Part shown: positions 54,521 through 64,000 of the stretch, in pieces | Layout: each line of letters starts with the position of its first letter | Position numbering within the stretch: the stretch's first letter is position 1 | Assembly (NCBI RefSeq): GCF_016097555.1 | Contig: NC_054712.1 | Span: 36,659,306 to 36,723,305 of the forward strand | Source of the DNA: Gigantopelta aegis | Taxonomy: Eukaryota > Mollusca > Gastropoda > Neomphalida > Peltospiridae | Length of the DNA stretch: 64,000 bases | Direction: 5' to 3' | Program-made: the position numbers and the translations under genes | The notes under the pieces: generated by a model | What the model saw: the letters and a program-made list of their open reading frames with translations, nothing else | Databases searched by the model: none | Told to the model about the DNA's origin: nothing

Positions 54521-54844
54521 GTCTTCCTAAAAAAATATATTTAATTACCCCTAGAATCTGCCGGATTTTATCTATGGTGTGTGTGTGTGTGTCTTTGTTA
54601 TGTCTCCCCTCAAAACTGAATTACCCCCCCCCCCCCCCACACACACACACACACTCACACCCATGTGACACGTACATGTCTAGATACCTAGGAAATTTAG
54701 TGTGGATGGCTTGAAGTGGAACATAATTACACTCTTTCTTTAACACAAGAAAGTATTTTTTTGTAAGTTTAATTTTAACGACAAACTGAACATATTTTAA
54801 TATAGTGAACAATGTATGAGAAAGTGTAAATTAGTAAATAATTA

Positions 54845-55203
54845 TACCCCCCCCCACTCAGAAAACTAAACCCCCCCACCCCAACAAACCCCAAACATAA
54901 ACAAAACAAACAACAAAAATAGAACAGACGACAGCAAAAACAACAACATCATCAATAACCAAAACAAACAAAACATCCTACTCACAAAACAATAACAACA
55001 CAAACAAACAGAAAACATTTACAGAAAACAAACACCACACAAAACCCCCCCACAAAACTCCCAAAAACACCCTCCCCCGAAAAATCCCCCAAACCCCACA
55101 AACAAACAATATACGAACAATACAAACAAATATACAAACAAAACAAAACAAACAAACAAACAAAATCCAACAAAATAAAATCAACAACAAATAAACAAAC
55201 AAG
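54845..55203. repeat. A/C-rich low-complexity sequence
   Basis: C runs and (caaa)n-type sequence. The open frame on the other strand (LFV/FCLF-rich) is an artefact. Similar blocks are at 57375-57540 and 63030-63210. Confidence 0.85.
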
Positions 55204-55215
55204 TACATTGAAACT

Positions 55216-55613
55216 AAAAAGTAAAGTTTGTTTTATTTAACGACGCCGCTAGAGCACATTGATTTTTTATCTTATCATCGGCTATTGGACGTCAAACATA
55301 TGGTCATTCTGACACTGTTTTTAGAGGAAACCCGCTGTCGCCACATAGGCTACTCTTTTTACGACAGGCAGCAAGGGATCTTTTATTTGCGCTTCCCACA
55401 GGCAGGATAGCACAAACCATGGCCTTTGTTGAACCAGTTATGGATCACTGGTCGGTGCAAGTGGTTTACACCTACCCATTGAGCCTTGCGGAGCACTCAC
55501 TCAGGGTTTGGAGTCGGTATCTCGATTAAAAATCCCATGCCTCGGCTGGGATCCGAACCCAGTACCTACCAGCCTGTAGACCGATGGCCTGCCACGACGC
55601 CACCGAGGCCGGT
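55216..55613 (-). mobile_element. Chimeric SINE: family B tail with family C body and head, 12-bp target duplication
   Basis: Flanked exactly by tacattgaaact at 55204-55215 and 55614-55625. The tail half has the B signature (cgccgctagagcacattgat, atcggctattggacgtcaaa). The rest is family C (gcgcttcccacaggcaggat, gggatccgaacccagtacct, caccgaggccgg). One clean target duplication shows that the chimera inserted as a single unit. Confidence 0.9.
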
Positions 55614-55685
55614 TACATTGAAACTGTTCACATTCAAGCATGCAAGTAAATATATTTAGGAAAGTGGTTAGATTAGACACACACA

Positions 55686-55892
55686 TGATGATGATGATGA
55701 TGACGGTGATGATGATGATAATGATGATGATGATGATGATGATGGTGATGGTGACGATGGTGGTGGCGATGATGATTGTGATGACGGTGACGATGGTGGT
55801 GGTGATGATGATGATGATGACGGTGATGATGATGATGATGATGATGATGGTGATGGTGACGATGGTGGTGGTGATGATGATTGTGATGACGG

Positions 55893-55933
<41 letters not shown>

Positions 55934-56090
55934 GTGGTGGTGATGATGATTGTGATGATGATGGTGGTGGTGATGGCGATGATGATGATGATGATGATAG
56001 TGGTGATGATGGTGATGATGATGATAATGATGATAATGGTGATAGTGGTGGTGATGATCATGGTGATGATGATGGCGATGATTATTTGTA
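55686..56090. repeat. (GAT)n trinucleotide repeat, about 400 bp
   Basis: Imperfect (atgatg)n with gtg, gtc and att variants. Frames encode Met/Val-rich or Ile/Thr-rich homopolymers and are not genes. Confidence 0.98.
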
Positions 56091-56396
56091 TTACTGTTTC
56101 ATTAGTTACTGAGTGACCCATGCCACTGTAACACAATTATTACTCACATATCTTGTTTGTTTTGACTTTTCTAAAAGGTGGGTGTTGTTTATATTGTAGG
56201 TCGGCGTCTCATGACAACGAAATGAGCCAGTCGAATTATACCTTTTTTGTGTGGACTGTTTGCAACACAATCATAGTTATGTGAGCTCAACCAGAGTTCA
56301 GGAACTGTGCCTGTTTGCTGCCATTATATATAGCATAGCAATAAACAAGCAACAACATGGCTGTTATTGTAAAGGTCGTTTATTAAAGGAACAGGC

Positions 56397-57120
56397 CTGG
56401 GTTTACAGCTTTGTAAGTTAGTTAGTTTGTTTTGTTTTGTTTAACGACACCACTAAACCACATTGATTTGTTAATCATTGGCTATTGGATGTCAACAATT
56501 TTTTATTTTTTTTTACATAGAGTCACAGAGACGAAACCCGCTACTTTTTTCCATTAGTAGCAAGTGCTCGTTTATATGCACCATCCCACAGAGATAATAA
56601 CACATACCACGGCCTTTGATATACCAGTCATGGTGCACTGACTGGAACGAGAAATAGCGCAATGGGTCCACCGACGGGGATCAATCCCAGACTGACCGCG
56701 CATCAAGCGAACGCTTTATCACTAGGCTACGTCCCTCCCCACAACTTTGTAAGATGTCTCCGACTAAAACACTTTTGTAACGACGACTAGTAGTATTGCA
56801 TATTAAATATATTTTCTTGTTAAGAATATCGGTGTCTGTATATTCAATGTATTTCTAGTCGTACTAATGTTTGTAATTGTAAATAACCCAAAATGGATTT
56901 GGTAAACCGATAATTGCCTACGTACCATATATATATATATATATATATATACATAATTAGTTTGTCCTGGTACAAACACTGGGACCATCAGAAACACATT
57001 TAATATACATCCACTGATAGTTTATGCAGCAAAGTATATTTAGTATGTAATTACAGTCGTTAAAAAGTTTGTGTTTATCGACAACATGTTAATAATTGCA
57101 GCAAACTCAGGACTGTCCCT
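56397..57120. mobile_element. TTAA MITE T1 containing a nested SINE
   Basis: TTAA at 56393-56396 and 57121-57124. Left end aggaacaggcctgggttta, right end gcaaactcaggactgtccct. Split by the SINE 56418-56740. Confidence 0.85.
56418..56740 (-). mobile_element. SINE family B inserted in the MITE
   Basis: Tail gtttgttttgttttgtttaac, head end ggctacgtccctcccc. Target duplication acagctttgtaag (56405-56417) and acaactttgtaag (56741-56753), one mismatch. Confidence 0.88.
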
Positions 57121-57374
57121 TTAATGACAACGATTTGTCATTGTTATATTATTATTGTTAAACCCTTGTTTTTAATCTGTACACAAATTGAGACGAAATT
57201 AACGAATTTGTCTGTCTACACTTTTACAATGCGTGAGGTACGAAAATCTGCATACATACAGAATTGATAATGACTTTGTGTGGCAGTAAATACAGAGGGT
57301 AAAACTATTGACAATTAATATAGTAATTACATTGTTAACGTAGAAAATAGCAAATATATAGTAACCTTGTAAAC

Positions 57375-57447
57375 CCCCCTCCAAAACAACAACAACAACA
57401 ACAAAAACCCAACCCCAAACACAACAACAACAACAACAACAACAACA

Positions 57448-57488
<41 letters not shown>

Positions 57489-57540
57489 AACACACACATA
57501 AAAACCTCCCAAAAACAAACAAAAAACAAACAAAACAGGC
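57375..57540. repeat. (CAA)n and (CA)n low-complexity sequence
   Basis: aacaacaacaac and cacacacacaca runs. The C/V/L-rich open frames opposite are artefacts. Confidence 0.95.
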
Positions 57541-57549
57541 ACTGATAAT

Positions 57550-59262
57550 TAGAATAATGACCTATGAATCATTTTGTTACACTGGTCTTTAGATTACCGT
57601 TCCAAATTACCTGAATCGACTCTGTATCATCATATTTTTGTGAGAAAATATGTGGATGACCTGCAACACATTTCCCCCTGTACATTATTCACAAAAATAT
57701 AAAATATAAACTATACCCCGCTTTTGCACCCTCCCCTCGCGATTGTGGAACAACCCTTAACAGATAAACGTTTTCGCTGTATCAGTGGTTCCACTAACCG
57801 ATTCTGATATCTGTAACCAATGCCGTGAGCGCGAGAAAGTCGAACAAAATCAATGCGTACTCAGTATGTAGTTGGAGGTGGTTTGTTCCACCGGTTGGAA
57901 GGATGAGCTACGGGCGGTGTAACATTTCCACGATCGCCGTGTGTTTATAGATGTACCAGCTTGCAGCATATCCACAAGAGACCTATTCTCATACCACTAA
58001 TGATGGTGGCTAGTTCGAAGAGCATCTCATTAATTTACCTTTGGAATTTTTTTTTAGGAACAATATCAAATATCGTATTTTATGTGACAACAACAAATTT
58101 TATTTGATAACAAAACAGCAGACGTCAGGAAACATTACTTAGGAAAAACATCACAACAAACAAAATGCTGCACAACAACATGGATTTATTTCTGCGAATC
58201 CGGATTTTGTTTTCAATGATTAAACTGTGATGAATTATCGTCTGCTAACACCTGTGGATACCGCAGATCAAACTAATCAATAAATGTATTGGCAATAAAT
58301 AACAGCGTCACAGAACTTCATCCATATTCAAAGTTTGCGAAGACTAATCGTCTGCTGAGCAGAACTGTGCTTAATGACTTCCGGAAAAGCACGTGCGTGT
58401 TTGTGTCTGCCGCTGACAAAGAAAAGGAATGAATCGTGAATTCGGGTAATCGAAACAAAGCATTCGCGAGTGGTCATTTGGAAAGATATATTTGGAATGT
58501 GTAAACAAGAACTATGTGTTTGTGAGAGCCAAAATCTCGCCAGTTATCAAATCAAAAATAAAACGGAACCACCAAGCAATCGCCGACAGAAAAAAAACTA
58601 ATACTCTGTTGAAATGATGTTTATAGGTAATTATTATGGCGACATTTCCGAGTACGAAATAATTGCGAGAATTAACGTTAACTACCGTTGCGGAACTTGA
58701 TAGAGAGCTCTGTGGATAAAACGGATACACGGTTTCGGAAGGATAGACATGGTTGTTGCTCCTGGAAAGCTAAGCGTGATTCCAATGCCGAAGTTAATTT
58801 TGTCAGTTGACTAGACAAGCCAGATGTTTTGTTTATTAAAAGGCAATTAACAGGCTGGAATTAGCTTTAAATATAAAATGTGGACTACCACGTTGGAATT
58901 ACAAATAGGATTATATGTGGCATTTTAAGTCTGGAATGTAACGGGTCATCCGTCATAACAGATTTATTGAAATATGGCAAGGCATATTTCTTAAAACAAC
59001 ATAGAAACGAGGAAATAGATTTAATTCTGAACTGCAGGGAAAATCTAAGACCGCAAACACATTGAAAGAGATATATGGAAAATGTTCGATACGTGATCTT
59101 ACAACAGTGAAAATAGTTTAATATTGGAAACACTATATGAAATAAATATATTGGAAGTTTTCGATACTGGAACTTATTACAACGTATTCGTGATTGCAAA
59201 ACGTGAAAATATTGTGTGTTCATGTTCCAGTCATAAAGCAGAGAAATTTAAAAAGGAAAATC
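57550..59262. other. Largest repeat-free stretch; possible 5' region of a gene
   Basis: About 1.7 kb without recognisable SINE, MITE or microsatellite, which is unusual here. Mixed base composition. No long frame on either strand. It leads into the candidate exon at 59263. Confidence 0.4.
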
Positions 59263-59329
59263 ATGTTCACAAGCGAAGAAATAGCTAAAAGTCGCCGACG
59301 GCGTAAACAATGGACAGCACAGGCGTATG
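59263..59329 (+). CDS. Candidate first coding exon with strong donor
   Basis: ATG 59263 reads MFTSEEIAKSRRRRKQWTAQ then AY and one base, followed by a consensus donor tatg|gtaagt at 59329/59330. The 1.7 kb before it is free of repeats, consistent with a 5' UTR or promoter. Only 22 residues, no recognised family, and the next exon is not found within the window. Confidence 0.33.
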
Positions 59330-59514
59330 GTAAGTAACAAATATATACTTTTTTTTTTTTTTTTTACAGTTGCGGTTACCGTTTCATGGTAGTTACAAAA
59401 ATGTTTGTGATGAGGAGCGCAAACTCAGCCGTGGCATATTTACTATTCCTGGGATCTCAGGATATATACCGAAGCATAAAAGAAACGCAGATTTTAACAG
59501 ACGCTTGTGCAGGA

Positions 59515-59720
59515 ATTTTAGAAGGGGGGTGGGGTGGGTGGGGGGTGGGGTGGGGGGGGGGGGGGGGGGGGGGGTCTGGATTGTGGCAAGCGAAGTTTAT
59601 AGTGGTGTCGAGTCATGCTCTCCCGAAAAATATACGAAAAGAAGAAGAAGAATATGTGATTGAGCAGGTGAGGGGGTTCGATCCCCGGAACCCTCCTCTT
59701 GAACACGCGCCTGATTATGT
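59515..59720. mobile_element. Degenerate G-rich MITE (relative of 34274-34411)
   Basis: Long G runs at 59523-59574, gtctggattgtggcaagcga, then gaacacgcgcctga at 59701-59714. Confidence 0.5.
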
Positions 59721-59733
59721 TCATTTTCTTTAA

Positions 59734-60119
59734 AGGGACATTCCTGAGTTTGCTGCACGTTTTGAGATGTTATCGACTAACAAATCGTTTTTAACGATTG
59801 TAATTACGTATCAAATATATTTTTTCTGCATAAAATATCAGTGGTTGTATATTAAATGTGTTTCTGATCGTTCTAATATTTGTACTAGGTTAAATTTTAT
59901 TTTATTTCCAAAAATATAATTTTTTCCTACATACAAAATTATTTGAAGACAAAATCCATTTTGGGCTTCTTACAAATATTAAGACGACCAGAAACGCATT
60001 GAATATGTACAGACACTGATATTCTAAACAAGAAAATATATTTAATATGTAAGTTTAATCGTAGAAGTATTTTATTAGTCGAAAACATCTTACAATGCAG
60101 CAAACTCAGGAATGTCCCT
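59734..60119. mobile_element. TTAA MITE T1, intact
   Basis: 386 bp. Ends agggacattcctgagtttgc and, reversed, agggacattcctgagtttgc, which are perfect. TTAA at 59730-59733 and 60120-60123. The best-preserved copy. Confidence 0.92.
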
Positions 60120-60328
60120 TTAATTTATGTAAAATTATTCACTTTGAATCCCATGATGTTTTGAGTCTGTAAAAATTATTAATATCTTGTGGACATTTTA
60201 GGGCCCATTTTGACAGTGTGTTTATCGAGTTACATTTATCATGAAACACAATATGTGCATGTATTATGTATTCATTTCTTTTGTTCTTTAGTATATATTT
60301 TAGACGAATTTCAATTATATTTAGCGGA

Positions 60329-60329
60329 A

Positions 60330-60369
<40 letters not shown>

Positions 60370-60370
60370 A
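60329..60370. repeat. C homopolymer of about 39 bases
   Basis: An uninterrupted C run from 60331 to 60368. The length is likely to be imprecise in an assembly. Confidence 0.97.
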
Positions 60371-60821
60371 AAACCCTAAGACGAATGTCTAAACTGGGAT
60401 CATATATTCGCCACTACTGCTTATTAAAATAACTGTTACATCTATTTCAATGCTGGAAATGCCCTGTTTTGTCTACCAACATGATAATAATGAAAACAGT
60501 TTCAGCAAAAAACCCAAAACAAAAACAAACCCGGGAACCATGAAGATGTGTATGCCTTTGTCACAAGATAATGAAAATAATGAATAACCATTCAGGGCTT
60601 GACAGCAGAGAGGAAGCAAATGCCACTCAGAATTTGAATATTATACTTTCTGATAATTACTTTGATAGCAGCTTCTGCATTCCACCGTATCTCTGACAGT
60701 ATTCTAGGTGTATAATTCCTAATTTTCATATACTAGTATATCATTAGATTTTATCCGCGTTTGTCTCGAGTTTCCCAACATTGCTTTTGAAAAACCCAGG
60801 TAACACTAAAATGCTAGGGTC

Positions 60822-61345
60822 AGACTATCAACTGTCACCACGGATTGGCCAACTCGATGGTTGCGTTGTAGTTCTCCCCCGCCCCCAACTACCGACTTAC
60901 GACGGGTGCGTTCAGATTAACAACTAATGGGTTATACGACGAGAATCGAGTCGTAAGAGCGCTCAGACTAGCAACTGGACAGTCGTAGAAGTCGTGACAG
61001 CTTTCTGATGACAGTTGGTAGTCTGTGACTAACATTAGCTTTCATCCGCATTTGTCTCAAGTTTCCCACATTGCTCTTGAAAAAAGGGTCATACTGCAAT
61101 GCTAAGCTAAGACTAGCAACTGCCACGACGCAGTAGGTCAACTCGATGGTCGCGTTGCAATTTTCCCCAACTCACGACTTACGATGGGTGCGCATAGATT
61201 AACAACTAATCGGTCATAGGCGTTGTATACAATGAGAATCGAGCTGTAAGAGTTCTCAGACTAGCAACGGGACAGTCATAGAAGTCGAGAGATCGGCGAG
61301 TTGGCCAACTCTGTCGCGACAGTTGGCAGTCTGAACCTAGCAGAA
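60822..61345. mobile_element. Foldback element containing a tandem duplication
   Basis: Left ctagggtcagactatcaact, ggccaactcg. Right ttggccaactctgtcgcgac, agttggcagtctgaaccta (inverted). The interior is doubled: agattaacaactaatgggtt (60914) and agattaacaactaatcggtc (61196), agactagcaactggacagtc (60967) and agactagcaacgggacagtc (61258), 282-291 bp apart. Confidence 0.75.
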
Positions 61346-61521
61346 CCTAGCAGAAGTCTAATTAAAGTTGTTTAATTTTCAGGCTACGTTCTAGAACGGC
61401 ATCTCGATTTCTAACATTTGTTTCCAAATTAAAATTTGAGAAGCCTAAAGAGTATTGCCATTAATTTGATTAATTCCATGTCCGACGATCCCACCGTGTG
61501 TACATCTTATTTTCTCCCCGA

Positions 61522-61830
61522 GCTGAGCCCATATTTTCAAAGCTATCTAATGCTTGGCGCACACGTGCCAATTAACTTGACTGTCGATTTAGCAGTTACT
61601 GTAGTCTGAAAATGTGCACCTGCATACACCTTTTGATTAAAGCCGATGCGACTGTCGTATCGGCATTAATCGTTTGGTGTGTGTCAAGCGCTACAACATT
61701 GTAAAAAAAAAAAAAAATCGTAAGCTATGACGTCACTCTAGCGCGTGCTACACTGACGTCATAGCCTGCAATGATTTTACGATTTCGTAGCGCTAAGATA
61801 GCTTCGAAAATATGGTCCCAGATTGTTTCT
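61522..61830. mobile_element. Foldback MITE with internal tgacgtca palindrome
   Basis: Ends gagcccatattttcaaagct (61524) and, reversed, gggaccatattttcgaagct. The interior has tatgacgtcac (61730) and gtgacgtcata-type complement (61753-61763). Confidence 0.7.
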
Positions 61831-61969
61831 TTCAAAATACATTCTTTGTTGATTTAACTGGTAATTGGTAAATAGCTTATGCACTTAAACAAATAGTAGC
61901 CTACCTGTTTTAAAATTGCATGTATCTTTAACATGTATCAGTTTTATCTACTTAAATTTAATACTCTCA

Positions 61970-62100
61970 ACCGCACGCACGCACACGCACAGGCACAGGC
62001 ACACGCGCGCGCGCGCACACACACACACACACACACGCTCGCACACACGCACACACGCACACACGTACACGAAAACGCAAGCACACGCACACGCACACGT
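61970..62100. repeat. (CA)n/(CGCA)n microsatellite
   Basis: gcacgcacgcacacgcacag then CA and CG blocks to 62100. Confidence 0.97.
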
Positions 62101-62369
62101 TACGCTCCCTTTTTTTATACGCGGATGAAGCGAGAGGGGGAGGAAGGGGGCTCTGGACCCCGAAGTCTGATGATTATTCATCCCTCAGTTAAAAGCAAAT
62201 TAATATACAACTGGTCCGTCAATCCACCGACGCCTGTATGTTATTATGAGTTTATGTGAGGATGACAAACTATTCGGTTTTAGATAATGTCACATTAATA
62301 CAGGTGTTCCAGGTGTTCTCAATAAATTATGTACTCTTCACAGAGATAGAGATAGTGATAGATGAAGTG

Positions 62370-62602
<233 letters not shown>

Positions 62603-62603
<1 letters not shown>

Positions 62604-63030
62604 TAAACCTCTTACTGGGAGATAACAGTTGCAGTATGTGACTTAAACGTAGCCATTGGCGTAACCTTGTTTTTCATATGGGTGGCACCCACACTGTCTG
62701 TGAGTTATGTTAAAGGGCGACTGGCAAATATAAAAGGTGGTGATGGAAAAAAGCGATGTGAATATAGCTAATTAAATGAATCAATGAATGAATTTTAATG
62801 TCATGCCAAAGATATAATATTAAAATAATTACAGAACAGAAATATTCGCTTTGTTAATAGAATAAACTATTGTGTAAAGGATAATGAATTTGCCTACACA
62901 CAACTCCCCCAATAGCGCTACTAACATACTAAAACAGACCATAGAATAAACCACATGTATAAGCAATAACCACTTACTACACTAACAGTAAATATATATT
63001 TAAAGAGCCAATCTCACCTCTCCTAAGTTA
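62603..63030. other. No supported feature
   Basis: Short (gaat)n at 62778-62792. No open frame of note. Confidence 0.5.
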
Positions 63031-63215
63031 AAAAAACCCCCAAACCCCCCCCCCCCAAAAAAAAAAAACCCAAAAAAAAAACTACAACCCCCCCAAAAAA
63101 CCCCCCAAACAAACAAAAAACCAACAACCCCCCCAAAAACAACAAAAAACAAAAAACATAATAACAACAACAAAACAAAACAAAAAAAACAACAACCCAA
63201 AACCAAGAAGAAAAG
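63030..63215. repeat. A/C-rich low-complexity sequence
   Basis: C and A homopolymer runs and (caa)n. The Phe/Gly-rich frame on the minus strand is an artefact. Confidence 0.95.
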
Positions 63216-63699
63216 AAAGTTAATTCTTTAACGACACTTTCAGAATTTTAAAATTATTGCTATTTGTTGCCTAGCATATTACGACCATTTTAACACATGG
63301 GCAGAGCTCAGCTAACCGGAGCCACCCCATCCCTCCCTCCAAAAAAACAAAACAAAACAACAACAAAACCCAACAAAAAACCCCAACCCCTCCTCTAGAC
63401 TGGTTTATGCGCTTCACGTTAAACCGAATGGCCATTTCGGTAAACCAGTCAAAATAGTTAGCAAACGCTGAACTTAGGGTTGGTCTGTGAAAGTGTGATA
63501 AAAGAAATCAACTGCTATTACAGGTTGCTAGTACCGAAAGAAACCCCCAGCAAGACAATTTTATATAACGTCCCCTTTTCACATAGACAGTACAGGGCAT
63601 TTTATATGTAAGTCAACTGTCATGGAGGATAAAATAGCAAGCTCGTTTTTTTTACTGAACGATCGCACGTAACGGGAAGAAATAGAATAGGATTATCTA

Positions 63700-63930
63700 T
63701 TCTGAATGGTCGTTCCAGCCAGTGCACCATGAATGGTATATCAAAGACCGTGGTATGTGCTATCCTGTCTGTGGAATGGTGCATATAAAAGACCCCTTGC
63801 TACTAATGGAAAAAAACATGTAGCGGGTTTCCTCTCTATGGCGGTGTCAGAATGAGCATATGTTTGACATCCAATAGCCGATGATTAATAAATAAATGTG
63901 CTCTAGTGGCGTCGTTAAAGAAAAAAAATG
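63700..63930 (+). mobile_element. SINE family B, head truncated
   Basis: Starts at cgttccagccagtgcaccat, then atcctgtctgtggaatggtg, ggtttcctctctatggcggt, tgacatccaatagccgatga, ctctagtggcgtcgttaaag and an A tail. Confidence 0.85.
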
Positions 63931-64000
63931 TCTTCTATTCTAAATGGCTTAGATTTATCAAGTGTTTGACACCCAGTAGCTGGGGGGGGGGGGGGGGGGG

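Noticed and set aside
55501-56136. Ile/Thr-rich 211-codon frame and Met-rich 158-codon frame
   Set aside because: Both translate the (GAT)n repeat.
63979-64000. Terminal G run
   Set aside because: A homopolymer at the window edge, similar to other poly-G runs here; nothing can be concluded.

Overview
Eukaryotic nuclear DNA, most likely from a mollusc and probably a gastropod. The evidence is split genes with GT-AG and GC-AG introns, a Golgi glycosyltransferase and a rhodopsin-type receptor of animal type, and very many tRNA-derived SINEs whose shared 3' tail (taacgacgcactcaacac on the reverse strand) I associate with molluscan genomes. The species call is inference. No bacterial genes, CRISPR array, rRNA gene or functional tRNA gene is visible.

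Genes. Two host genes are convincing. The first is a complete three-exon core-1 beta-1,3-galactosyltransferase (C1GALT1-like, 330 aa) on the minus strand, 27437-22964; its second intron uses a GC donor. The second is a single-exon class A GPCR (364 aa) on the minus strand, 48808-47714. Weaker candidates are a frameshifted THAP zinc-finger reading frame behind a housekeeping-type promoter (14.4-15.2 kb) and isolated possible coding exons at 17.1, 32.2, 45.8 and 59.3 kb.

Layout. 0-1.1 kb is a 51-bp minisatellite. 1.9-23.9 kb is a large direct segmental duplication: block X (about 1925-3110) plus Y (3240-12218) recurs as X' (12270-13290) and Y' (18745-23893), with 5.4 kb of other DNA between X' and Y'. 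The break at 12218/23893 falls inside intron 2 of the galactosyltransferase, so the first copy carries an orphan, base-identical terminal exon (11256-11393). 24.6-28.2 kb holds a triplicated splice-acceptor segment and SINEs. 28.4-30.4 kb is a DNA transposon with inverted repeats of over 200 bp and a FEN/XPG-like reading frame. 30.6-34.5 kb holds a Mutator-like foldback element, an inverted copy of part of Y', SINE-derived tandem arrays and small MITEs. 35-39.2 kb is a 5'-truncated Ty3/gypsy element whose integrase remnant lies before RT/RNase H, with a 3' LTR. 39.4-41 kb is a Tc1/mariner element and 44.5-45.4 kb a deletion derivative of another. 42.7-43.8 kb is a tandem array of a tRNA-like unit. 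46.7-47.4 kb is a SINE with a 35-bp minisatellite inside it. 49-64 kb is dominated by SINE trains, microsatellites and foldback MITEs.

The genes do not form an operon. What unifies the window is its mobile DNA. Because two long segments are present twice, the window contains its own empty sites, which give exact ends and target duplications for several elements (TTAA-type MITEs, SINE target duplications, a foldback family with 9-bp duplications) without any database.
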